From ChocPot-Mid sp043804925 (lineage in GTDB: Bacteria; Bacteroidota; Ignavibacteria; Kapaibacteriales; UBA2268): 14,297 nt of DNA. This document shows, piece by piece, positions 1-6,696 of this stretch (positions within the stretch are counted from its first letter, which is position 1; each line of letters begins with the position of its first letter). The stretch spans positions 1 to 14,297 of the forward strand of contig JAZDIP010000095.1 of the NCBI GenBank assembly GCA_043804925.1, in the 5' to 3' direction. The notes under the pieces are model-generated. The model ran no database searches. It had not been told where the DNA came from and saw only the letters and a list, made by a program, of their open reading frames with translations. The translations under genes and the position numbers were made by a program.

Positions 1-1014
1 ACCGATTATTTTCCCATCTCTTTCTATTAATTCACGGAATTCATTTCGTTGATATCCGGTTTCAAATCCATCCTTCTCTAAATTAAGTTGTGCCAGTTCA
101 TCGAAAGTATCATATCCCAGCATTTTAACAAGCGTCGGATTCGCTAATAGAAAATGTCCGTCAAGCGAAGTACGGAAAATGCCAACAGCAGCGTTTTCGA
201 ATATATTACGGTATCTTTCTTCGCTTTCCCGCAAAGCTTCTTCCGCTCGCTTTCTTACTGTTATATCTCGTATATTGCATTGGATAACTTTCTTATTATT
301 AACCAAATAGACATTGCTGACAAACTCCACATCAGAATGTCTTCCATCTGCTGTTTCCAAAGGAAAGTCTTCATAACGCACATATCCTTTCTGCTGTAAT
401 TCAAAGAAATTGTCACGATTAGCAACAATATCCTTCAGGAATCCCAGTTCCCATACTGCTTTCCCAACAAACTGTTCAAATGAATAACCCAGCATCTCTA
501 TCAAGAACGGATTTACGTCAATAATCATCCCAGTCTCGGCATCGAGGATAAGAATCCCATCTTTTGCCGATTCAAAAAGCCGGTGATACCGAACTTCGGA
601 AGCAGCCAAAGACTCTTCTGCATGCTTGCGCAAATCATCCATTTCTTTTTCTTTCAAAGCCCGCTTTACAACAGGTACAAGTCTTCCCAAATTTGACTTT
701 AGCACATAATCCGTTGCACCTGACCTTAATAGTTCCACAGCTTTTTCTTCACCAACAGTGCCTGATATACAAATTACCGATGATTCCGGTGAAAATTGCT
801 TAACTATTTTCAATGCATCAGAACCATTGAAAGAAGGCATATTAAAATCAAAGAAAATCAAATCAAAGTCCCCTTCAACAAGGTGTTTGATGAAGTCTTC
901 CTTCTTTTCGACAACGATAATATCGCAAACATACCCACCTTCTTCAAGTTTTGCCTGAATAAGCTCGGCATCGGAAGGGCTATCTTCCGCATGCAATATT
1001 TTTAATTTTTTCAT
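1..1014 (-). CDS. Receiver-PAS-PAS signalling protein, C-terminus beyond window edge
   Basis: I translated this gene by hand from the ATG at 1014-1012; it stays open for 338 codons to base 1, so the 3' part is missing. Residues 1-120 are a CheY-like receiver: acidic pair E10-D11, phospho-acceptor D56 in IFFDFNMP, S84 in ISGT, and K106 in YVLK. A linker (about 120-140) is followed by a first PAS domain (about 141-255, ending RDITVRKRAEEAL) and a second (about 262 to the edge, opening SEERYRNIFENAAVG). In this architecture the missing part is usually a histidine kinase or, less often, a GGDEF or further PAS module; that is family knowledge, not seen here. An AAGG about 8 bases upstream supports the start. 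It lies 82 bp downstream of the Rcp1-like receiver on the same strand and is probably the last visible gene of the same signalling operon. No membrane segment is seen in the visible part, so it is likely cytoplasmic. Confidence 0.9.
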   Translation of the reverse strand, partial: MKKLKILHAEDSPSDAELIQAKLEEGGYVCDIIVVEKKEDFIKHLVEGDFDLIFFDFNMPSFNGSDALKIVKQFSPESSVICISGTVGEEKAVELLRSGATDYVLKSNLGRLVPVVKRALKEKEMDDLRKHAEESLAASEVRYHRLFESAKDGILILDAETGMIIDVNPFLIEMLGYSFEQFVGKAVWELGFLKDIVANRDNFFELQQKGYVRYEDFPLETADGRHSDVEFVSNVYLVNNKKVIQCNIRDITVRKRAEEALRESEERYRNIFENAAVGIFRTSLDGHFLLANPTLVKMLGYDTFDELAQLNLEKDGFETGYQRNEFRELIERDGKIIG

Positions 1015-1096
1015 AATATAAACCTTAGAATTTTTTTTTAATTATTCCCCATTACGAAACAGCAATACATAACATAACAACTTTAATTTTGCAAAT

Positions 1097-1543
1097 TTAA
1101 AAATTATTCGGTGGGGGCTCGTTCAATAAACCCCAGAAAACTCCGAGATTTTTTATTGCTTCAATAAATTCCTGAAAATTTACCGGCTTAACAACATAAG
1201 CGTTCACACCCAATTCATAGCTTTGAATTAAATCTCTTTCCTCCCGAGAGGACGTCAACACTACAACAGGGACAACTTTTAAATTTTCATCAGCTTTGAT
1301 GATTTTCAATACTTCCAATCCGCTGACTTTCGGCATTTTTAAGTCGAGAAGAATGACTGCCGGATTTGTTTGAATTCGGTCAACAAATTTCCCCCGCCTG
1401 AAAAGGTAGTCCAGAGCTTCTGCTCCATCGTTGACAACGACGACTTTATTGGCAAGGTTGTGAAATGACAAAGCTTCCATAGTCAATTCGACATCGTCGG
1501 GATTGTCTTCGGCAAGCAGAATGGTTCTTAGTGATGCAGACAT
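1097..1543 (-). CDS. Single-domain response regulator, Rcp1-like
   Basis: A 148-residue receiver with no output domain. Visible signature residues (numbered from M1 at 1543) are E12-D13 in AEDNPDD, phospho-acceptor D67 in ILLDLKMP, T97 in VLTSS and K119 in VVKPV. The inserted YLFRRGKF region and the C-terminal LGVFWGLLNEPPP are typical of Rcp1-type regulators, which are partners of phytochrome-like kinases. I chose the ATG at 1543 because AAAGGA lies six bases upstream; an ATG at 1558 would add five residues and overlap the kinase gene by 14 bases. The kinase stop codon (1547-1545) ends one base before this start, so the two genes are almost certainly translationally coupled and the kinase is the obvious phosphodonor. 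Cytoplasmic; with no DNA-binding domain, it probably acts by protein contact or phosphotransfer. Confidence 0.95.
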   Translation of the reverse strand: MSASLRTILLAEDNPDDVELTMEALSFHNLANKVVVVNDGAEALDYLFRRGKFVDRIQTNPAVILLDLKMPKVSGLEVLKIIKADENLKVVPVVVLTSSREERDLIQSYELGVNAYVVKPVNFQEFIEAIKNLGVFWGLLNEPPPNNF

Positions 1544-1544
1544 A

Positions 1545-2921
1545 TTAGTTCCTTTCAATTAATTTTGGTAAAGTAAAATAAAAAGTTGCGCCCTGGTTCG
1601 GAACGCCTTCAGCCCGGATTTTACCTTCGTGACGGGATATAATTCTTTTCACGTTGGCAAGCCCGACGCCTGTGCCTTCGAAATCCGAAGCGCTGTGGAG
1701 CCGTTGGAAAACATTGAACAATTTATCGTAGTATTCCATATCGAATCCGACTCCGTTGTCTTTAATAAAAAATGTAACATTGTTATTTTTTTCAATACAG
1801 CCGATTTCAATTTTGGCTGTATCTTTATTTCTTGTGTATTTCAAAGAGTTGGAAATAAGGTTTTGCCATACCAGCCCAAGCATGTCGGGGTCGCCCAAAA
1901 CGTAAGGGAATTTGGGAATGGTCCATTCGATGGAACGGTCGGAAATATCTCTTGATAATGTTTCTATTTGATTTTTGATTAAAATACCCATATCGACTTT
2001 TACTTTTCTCATATCAATCCTGCCCATGCGGCTAAATGTGAGCAAATCATCGATAAGCTTGCCCATAATTTTTGCAGATTTGGCGATTTTTTCGACATAG
2101 CGGCTCGCTTTTGCATCGAGCTGGTTTTTGGCATAGCTGACAAGCAGTTCGGAAAAACCGTCAATATGGCGGAGGGGTGCGCGCAAGTCGTGGGAAACGG
2201 AATATGAGAAAGCTTCCAGTTCCTTGTTAGCAGCTTCAAGTTTAAGGTTGAATGAATTCAGTTCATCGTTGACTTTAGCTAAGTGCAATTCGGCTTCTGT
2301 GCGGTTTCTTACTTCTTTTTTTAATATATTGAAAACAAAAAGAAAGATGAACAATGAGCCGGTGCTGCCGATGACTATAGTAACGTAAGTAATGAGTCCC
2401 CTATTTTTTGCATCCTTTTTTCTTTCGGAGAGCAATACCTGTTCACGATGGTAAATATTGTGTGAAATATTGTTGATATTTTTCATAACTAAATAGCCAA
2501 TTTTTTTCTGAAAGATTTCATTGACTGCAAGTTGGTTGCCTGCTTTTGTAAACTCAATCAGTTTATTGTTTAAATCAACCTTATTTTTACATAAAGAATC
2601 AATGATTTTGAATTGATTTTTAACATACTCATCTTTTAAAAGAGAAGTAATGTAGCTTTTGTTATTATTATATTTATTAATAACATTGTAGTATGGTTGA
2701 ATATAAACGGAATCGCCGGATATGACATAGCCACGTACTGCCCTTTCGACATCTTTAATATCAGATATGAATTCTTCAAGACGTTGCATAACCAAATAGG
2801 TATGTTCAATAAGTTCAATTTCTTCATTATATTTAAATAAAGAATAAAAAGAGAAAGAGCCGACACCGACAATAATCAGGCATGCAAGAACGAAAGCAAA
2901 GATTACATTTTTAATTTTCAT
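1545..2921 (-). CDS. Membrane sensor histidine kinase with CHASE3 domain
   Basis: This 458-residue kinase has a membrane segment at about 5-27, an extracytoplasmic helical CHASE3 domain at about 35-170 (with the family's DVERAVRGYVISGD stretch at 57-70), a second membrane segment at about 177-199, and a coiled linker at 205-236. The H-box SVSHDLRAPL places the phospho-acceptor at H244. The ATP-binding domain shows the N-box (WQNLISNSLKYT, 352-363), G1 (DNGVGFD, 388-394) and G2 (EGTGVGLA, 415-422). The kinase half resembles the Cph1/phytochrome-type kinases that pair with Rcp1 regulators, and an Rcp1-like receiver follows directly. The N-terminus is CHASE3, not a bilin-binding GAF domain, so the stimulus is unlikely to be light and is unknown. 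The CHASE3-coding part is much AT-richer than the kinase part (see findings). AAGGA lies 8-9 bases before the ATG. Confidence 0.95.
   Translation of the reverse strand: MKIKNVIFAFVLACLIIVGVGSFSFYSLFKYNEEIELIEHTYLVMQRLEEFISDIKDVERAVRGYVISGDSVYIQPYYNVINKYNNNKSYITSLLKDEYVKNQFKIIDSLCKNKVDLNNKLIEFTKAGNQLAVNEIFQKKIGYLVMKNINNISHNIYHREQVLLSERKKDAKNRGLITYVTIVIGSTGSLFIFLFVFNILKKEVRNRTEAELHLAKVNDELNSFNLKLEAANKELEAFSYSVSHDLRAPLRHIDGFSELLVSYAKNQLDAKASRYVEKIAKSAKIMGKLIDDLLTFSRMGRIDMRKVKVDMGILIKNQIETLSRDISDRSIEWTIPKFPYVLGDPDMLGLVWQNLISNSLKYTRNKDTAKIEIGCIEKNNNVTFFIKDNGVGFDMEYYDKLFNVFQRLHSASDFEGTGVGLANVKRIISRHEGKIRAEGVPNQGATFYFTLPKLIERN
1550..1555 (-). promoter_or_regulatory. Ribosome binding site inside the kinase 3' end, deciding the receiver start
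   Basis: On the minus strand AAAGGA lies within the last codons of the CHASE3 kinase, six bases before the ATG at 1543. The kinase stop follows it, then one base, then the start. This favours 1543 over the upstream ATG at 1558 and implies coupled translation of kinase and receiver. Confidence 0.6.
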
Positions 2922-2931
2922 TATTTATTCC

Positions 2932-2959
2932 TTAACAATTAACCATTAACAATTAACAA
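2932..2959. repeat. Short heptad tandem array, four units, between receiver and kinase genes
   Basis: Four contiguous 7-bp units (TTAACAA, TTAACCA, TTAACAA, TTAACAA) fill most of the 38-bp gap between two co-directional genes and abut the stop codon of the receiver gene (2962-2960). The word is a rotation of the reverse complement of the GTTAATT unit in the large array at 3444-3604, so both belong to the same repeat family. The kinase ribosome binding site starts just beyond it. Confidence 0.85.
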
Positions 2960-3331
2960 TTAATTCGTTTTCTTATTAATATATTCGTTAATTGTAACAA
3001 ACACCTTCTCAAATTCGAGAGCTTTGTCGAAAAAGTAATCTGCCCCACCGTCAAAACTTTTATTCTGGTAATGCTTGAAAGTGTAATTTGTAAGCATAAT
3101 TGACAAGCTGTTAATGTCTACCTGCTTTGCAACTTTGAGCACATCGAAACCGCTGCCTCCGGGCATCTTGATGTCTATTAAAGCTATGTCCGGTTTGTGT
3201 TGTCTCAACATCTCTATTGCTCTCGGGACATCGTTTGCTTCATAAATAGTATCAATATTTTTCATGGTTTGAAGAGACTTAGTAATGGTAGCCCTGATAA
3301 TATCGGAATCATCCGCAATTAAAATATTCAT
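2960..3331 (-). CDS. Single-domain response regulator (CheY-like)
   Basis: A 123-residue stand-alone receiver. D7-D8 in IADDSD form the acidic pocket, D53 in ALIDIKMPGGSGFDVL is the phospho-acceptor, T81 follows the fourth strand, and K103 in FFDKALEFEK is the conserved lysine. There is no output domain, so it probably works by phosphotransfer or protein binding. It is the first gene of the minus-strand signalling cluster; AAGGA lies seven bases before the ATG, and the divergent repeat-rich region upstream should contain its promoter. Its position 5' of the CHASE3 kinase suggests a common phosphorelay, but which kinase serves which receiver cannot be read from the sequence. D53 is followed by the usual xxMPGG loop, so it should be phosphorylatable. 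Confidence 0.93.
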   Translation of the reverse strand: MNILIADDSDIIRATITKSLQTMKNIDTIYEANDVPRAIEMLRQHKPDIALIDIKMPGGSGFDVLKVAKQVDINSLSIMLTNYTFKHYQNKSFDGGADYFFDKALEFEKVFVTINEYINKKTN

Positions 3332-3422
3332 TTTATAATCCTTATTAAATTTTAGAAAATTATTGGGAGGTAACTTAGCACATAATCAGGTAAGAAAATG
3401 TCATAAAATTCGGAATTCTTGT

Positions 3423-3439
3423 GTCGTAAAATTTGCGAC
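3423..3439. promoter_or_regulatory. Imperfect 17-bp palindrome upstream of the minus-strand signalling operon
   Basis: GTCGTAAAATTTGCGAC reads almost the same on both strands (GTCG/CGAC ends; three asymmetric positions including the centre). It lies about 92 bp before the receiver start at 3331 and five bases from the first large heptad array. It could be an operator or a small hairpin. No matching regulator is recognised. Confidence 0.25.
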
Positions 3440-3443
3440 GGAA

Positions 3444-3604
3444 GTTAATTGCTAATTGTTAATTGTTAATTGTTAATTGTTAATTGTTAATTGTTAATTG
3501 TCAATTGTTAATTGTTAATAGCTAATTGTTAATTGTTAATTGTCAATTGCTAATTGTTAATTGTCAATTGTTAATTGTCAATTGTTAATTGTTAATTGTT
3601 AATT
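3444..3604. repeat. Large heptanucleotide tandem array, 23 units of GTTAATT
   Basis: Exactly 23 contiguous 7-bp units without a break in phase. Fifteen are GTTAATT, four GTCAATT, three GCTAATT and one GTTAATA, so almost all variation is T-to-C transition at positions 2 and 3. It lies in the divergent region between the signalling operon (start at 3331) and the transporter (start at 3899). The repeated word makes long open frames by chance, but these are not credible genes. It resembles in form the short heptanucleotide repeats known from filamentous cyanobacteria, though the word is different. Confidence 0.95.
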
Positions 3605-3606
3605 GT

Positions 3607-3677
3607 TGACCTGTCCTAAATAGGTTGACAAATGTGTCATCTAAAATGGAGTTAAAGGTATGAAAAGAAGAGAGAGA
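3607..3677 (+). mobile_element. Possible insertion-sequence left-end remnant (IS3-like)
   Basis: Between the two large arrays is a non-repetitive stretch beginning TGACCTGTCCTAAATAGG. It is followed by GGAG, eight bases, and an ATG at 3660 encoding MKRRERR before running into the next array and a stop. The layout (terminal sequence, ribosome binding site, basic N-terminus) resembles the left end and first codons of an IS3-family orfA. No transposase body, right end or target-site duplication is present. The family assignment rests on my recognition of the pattern and is uncertain. Confidence 0.35.
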
Positions 3678-3789
3678 AGACAACGGACAACGGATATCGG
3701 ATAACGGATAACGGACAACCGATGACGGACAACGGATAACGGACAACTGATAACGGACAACTGATAACGGACAACCGATGACGGACAAC
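3678..3789. repeat. Second heptanucleotide tandem array, 16 units of GGAYAAC type
   Basis: Sixteen contiguous 7-bp units: mostly GGACAAC and GGATAAC, with TGATAAC, CGATGAC, GGATATC and a first unit AGACAAC. From 3713 on, GGACAAC occupies every second unit, giving a 14-bp higher-order period. Read on this strand, the units share the (T/C)(A/G)AC ending with the minus-strand reading of the 3444-3604 array (AATTAAC, AATTGAC). The two arrays therefore look like relatives in inverted orientation around the stretch at 3607-3677. Confidence 0.93.
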
Positions 3790-3823
3790 GGAAAGTGGAT
3801 GATTATTTTCTTGTGTTTAGATT

Positions 3824-3875
3824 CTGTCAATTTTAATAATTTGAAAAAACTGTCAATTTTCATAATTTGAAAAAA
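3824..3875. repeat. 26-bp tandem duplication upstream of the transporter gene
   Basis: Two adjacent 26-bp copies, 3824-3849 and 3850-3875, each beginning CTGTCAATTTT and ending AATTTGAAAAAA, differ at one base (A versus C). The second copy ends 23 bp before the transporter start at 3899, so the duplication probably overlaps that gene's promoter or leader. No strong promoter consensus was identified. Confidence 0.85.
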
Positions 3876-3898
3876 ATGGTTTAACAAATTAATGATTT

Positions 3899-5188
3899 AT
3901 GCAAAGCATTAGGAAAGAAAGAATTGGATGGTATTTTTACGACTGGGCAAATTCTGCCTTTTACACAACAGTCGTAACGGTTTTTCTTGGACCCTATCTC
4001 AAGGAAATAACACAAGCAGCTGCCGGCGCTTCCGGCTTTGTTTACCCACTGGGTATCCCCGTTTTCTACAAATCCTTTTTCTTTTATATTCTTGCCTTGT
4101 CATTTGTTTTGCAGTTTTTTCTATTGCCAATACTCGGAGCAATAGCTGATTATACAAACAAAAAGAAATTCCTTTTAGGGCTATTTGCATATTTGGGTTC
4201 GGCTTCAACAATACTTATGTATTTTCTCGAAGGCAGTAATTACCTGTTAGGTGGCGGATTGTTGCTATCTGCAAATATTTGTTTTGGAGCTTCTGTCGTA
4301 ATGTACAATGCATATCTGGGAGAAATTGCAACTCCTGAAAAGCGGGATTCAGTTTCATCAATCGGCTGGGCTATTGGTTATCTTGGTGGTGGAATCGTAC
4401 TTGCAGCAAATAGTATTTTGTTTTCGCAATATCATGTTTTAGGAATAAGCGTTAGTCACGCTGTCAGAATAAGCATCAGTTCGACAGGTATATGGTGGGC
4501 TTTATTTACGATTGTTCCAATGCTTACGTTGAAAGTACGCAGACCGATTGTGGAGGTTCCCTCGGGAGATAATATTTTAACGGTTGGATTCAAACAATTA
4601 AAAGAAACAATCAAAGATGCAGTAAATTATCCAAAAACTCTTATGTTTCTTATAGCATATTTATGTTATAACGAAGGTGTACAGGTTGTAATAGTATCAG
4701 CTTCACAATTCGGAGATGATGAGTTGGGATTGGGTATAGCAACTCTAATTCCAGTATTTGTCATGGTTCAGTTTATTGCTTTTTTCGGAGCATTAATTTT
4801 CAATTATTTTGCAAAATTATCCAATTCTAAAAACACAATTTTGTTAAGTCTAATAATATGGACACTTGCCGTTTTGTATGCTTTCATGTTTTTAAATTCT
4901 GTCTCAGGATATTATATACTTGCCGCTGTCATAGCACTGGTTCTTGGTGGAACGCAGGCACTCAGCCGGTCATTATATGCAAATCTTATACCTGTCGGCA
5001 AGGAAGCAGAGTATTTCAGCTTATATGAAGTAAGCGACAGAGGCACCAGCTTAATTGGACCTTTAATATTCGGATTAGCTTTGCAATTTACAGGTTCTTT
5101 CCGTGTGGCATTATTGTCAATATGCGGATTCTTTGTTATTGGTTTTATATTATTATTGAGATTGAAACTACCCAAGAAGTTTGGTTAA
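3899..5188 (+). CDS. UMF1-family (Atg22-like) major facilitator transporter
   Basis: A 429-residue, strongly hydrophobic protein with about twelve predicted membrane segments. The N-terminus (RKERIGWYFYDWANSAFYTT, residues 5-24) is characteristic of the UMF1/Atg22-like branch of the major facilitator superfamily. The cytoplasmic loop GAIADYTNKKK (80-90) is the MFS loop 2-3 motif. YNAYLGEIATPEKRDSVSS followed by GWAIGYLGGG (136-165) is another conserved block. Substrates of bacterial members are not established; the yeast homologue exports amino acids from the vacuole, so an efflux role is possible but unproven. No clear Shine-Dalgarno precedes the ATG; the 26-bp duplication does. A secreted-protein gene follows after 44 bp on the same strand and may be co-transcribed, with no obvious functional link. 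Confidence 0.93.
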   Translation: MQSIRKERIGWYFYDWANSAFYTTVVTVFLGPYLKEITQAAAGASGFVYPLGIPVFYKSFFFYILALSFVLQFFLLPILGAIADYTNKKKFLLGLFAYLGSASTILMYFLEGSNYLLGGGLLLSANICFGASVVMYNAYLGEIATPEKRDSVSSIGWAIGYLGGGIVLAANSILFSQYHVLGISVSHAVRISISSTGIWWALFTIVPMLTLKVRRPIVEVPSGDNILTVGFKQLKETIKDAVNYPKTLMFLIAYLCYNEGVQVVIVSASQFGDDELGLGIATLIPVFVMVQFIAFFGALIFNYFAKLSNSKNTILLSLIIWTLAVLYAFMFLNSVSGYYILAAVIALVLGGTQALSRSLYANLIPVGKEAEYFSLYEVSDRGTSLIGPLIFGLALQFTGSFRVALLSICGFFVIGFILLLRLKLPKKFG

Positions 5189-5232
5189 CCGTTGAAAAAT
5201 TATAATATGTTCAATATTCAAATGAAATAATC

Positions 5233-6696
5233 ATGAAAATCAAATTTATTTTTATAGCTCTTTATCTGCTTTGTTATTTAAATATAACAGCAAAGGTCTG
5301 GACAATAAGTCCTGATGGCGAATATAAATTTTGCAGTGAAATCAGTTCCTTAATTGCAGACTCCGATACTATAGAAATTGAGAATGGAACTTATGAAAAC
5401 GACAAACAGGTCAGTTGGTCTAAAAACAATTTATTGATACGTGGAGTTAACGGGAAACCGGTATTAAGAGCAGGAAGTAAAATTGCAAATGATAATTCAA
5501 ATGGAAAAGGAATCTTTGTAATAAGAGGTAATAATACGACTGTTGAAAATATTGAATTTCAAAATGCAAAAGTTATTGACTGGAACGGTGCAGGAATCCG
5601 GCAGGAAGGTTCTAACCTTATTGTCAGGTACTGTACGTTTAAGGGAAATGAAATGGGAATATTGCAGGGTGGTACTATATCAGATTGCAAAATCCTGATA
5701 GAGTATTGCAAATTTTATAACTGCGGAAGTCCGGAAAAACCGGGCTATCAACATAATATTTATATCAATCATATTGATACATTGGTTTTCAGATATAATT
5801 TTACTTACGATGCAATTGCCGAAGGACATGAGTTTAAAAGCAGGGCTAACAATAATTACATACTTTACAACCGTATATCTAACATTAACACCGTTGACAG
5901 CAGAAATATTGACCTGCCTAATGGTGGAACTGCTGTCATATTAGGAAATGTGTTAGAGCAAGGGGAAAATTCGACTAATTCAAATATAATTGGTTTTGGT
6001 TTGGAAGAATTGATAAATCCGGCTCCACATAATCTTTGGATTTGCAATAATACAATCGTCAACAGGAAAAGTAAAGGGAGTTTTGTTCAGGTTGCAAATA
6101 TTGACACATTATTTATGAAGAATAATATTTGTGTAGGAGCCAAAACAGGAGGATTTATAATCGGTAGTCCTGCGATTCTTGATACTGCCTTTAATTACAT
6201 AAACGAGAATATTCAATCACCAATGTTTCTCGATTTGGACTCAAACGATTACCACTTAAAACCTGAAAGCCCGGCAGTAAACTCCGGTATTGATTTGGAA
6301 AACAATGTTAATGGTATTAGCTTAAAACCAACATTGATGTACAAGGACCATGCAGATTTTGAAATCCGTCCTATAGCAGGAATATTGGATATTGGTGCTT
6401 TTGAATATGGGAGCATTGAATCTATTTACGAAAGGATTAGAATTGATGATGAAATTAAAATTTTTCCAAATCCTGCATCCAATACTTTAATAATAAATTA
6501 TAACTATGAAGATGACAATGAACTCAATTTTTATATTTTTAGTTTAACTGGGTTGAAGATAAATAATACAAAAGAACAAAATCTCTGTAATGGTAAAATT
6601 GCAATAAATATAAGCAGTTTGAGCATCGGTAAATATTTCATTGTTTTCGAAAGAGGAACTTCCAAATGCATTAAAAGTTTTAATGTTATTAGGTAG
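5233..6696 (+). CDS. Secreted right-handed beta-helix protein with T9SS C-terminal sorting domain
   Basis: 487 residues. Residues 1-20 form a Sec signal peptide (hydrophobic core, probable cleavage after NITA). Residues about 45-330 contain short repeating strands rich in N, I and V (VENIEFQNAKV, LIVRYCTFKGNEMG, ILIEYCKFYNC, HNIYINHIDTLVFRYN, GHEFKSRANNNYILYNRI), typical of parallel beta-helix polysaccharide-binding or lyase-like folds. Residues about 330-392 (SPMFLDLDSNDYHLKPESPAVNSG to DIGAFEYG) match the C-terminal cap seen in 'choice-of-anchor Q' proteins. Residues 408-487 are a type A type IX sorting domain with FPNP at 411-414 and a terminal KSFNVIR. The protein should cross the outer membrane by T9SS and be surface-attached or released. 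The HNIY and GHEFKSRA blocks resemble carbohydrate-active beta-helix proteins, but no catalytic residues can be assigned; adhesin is an alternative. Confidence 0.9.
   Translation: MKIKFIFIALYLLCYLNITAKVWTISPDGEYKFCSEISSLIADSDTIEIENGTYENDKQVSWSKNNLLIRGVNGKPVLRAGSKIANDNSNGKGIFVIRGNNTTVENIEFQNAKVIDWNGAGIRQEGSNLIVRYCTFKGNEMGILQGGTISDCKILIEYCKFYNCGSPEKPGYQHNIYINHIDTLVFRYNFTYDAIAEGHEFKSRANNNYILYNRISNINTVDSRNIDLPNGGTAVILGNVLEQGENSTNSNIIGFGLEELINPAPHNLWICNNTIVNRKSKGSFVQVANIDTLFMKNNICVGAKTGGFIIGSPAILDTAFNYINENIQSPMFLDLDSNDYHLKPESPAVNSGIDLENNVNGISLKPTLMYKDHADFEIRPIAGILDIGAFEYGSIESIYERIRIDDEIKIFPNPASNTLIINYNYEDDNELNFYIFSLTGLKINNTKEQNLCNGKIAINISSLSIGKYFIVFERGTSKCIKSFNVIR

Noticed and set aside
154..1005. 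Several 60-80 codon open frames on the plus strand
   Set aside because: They lie opposite the well-supported receiver-PAS-PAS gene on the minus strand and have no protein-like features.
1544..1558. Earlier ATG at 1558 for the Rcp1-like receiver
   Set aside because: The better ribosome binding site (AAAGGA) lies downstream of it and is correctly spaced for the ATG at 1543.
3444..3604. Rex (NADH-sensing) operator cluster, because TTGTTAA recurs and a NADH-linked hydrogenase is nearby
   Set aside because: TTGTTAA resembles a Rex half-site, but the copies are direct repeats, not the inverted pair Rex needs, and the array is more than 3 kb from the hydrogenase operon.
3444..3789. CRISPR array
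   Set aside because: The units are 7 bp and contiguous with no spacers, and no cas genes are in the window.
3840..3869. Bacteroidota-type promoter (TTTG, about 19 bp, TAnnTTTG) before the transporter
   Set aside because: The downstream element is TAATTTG, one base short of consensus, and recurs because of the 26-bp duplication. Too weak to call.
3585..3887. 100-codon open frame on the minus strand through the second heptad array
   Set aside because: Its translation is a 7-residue repeat (PLSVVRY/PLSVIRC type) produced by 7-bp units, with no non-repeat domain. It is an artefact of the array.
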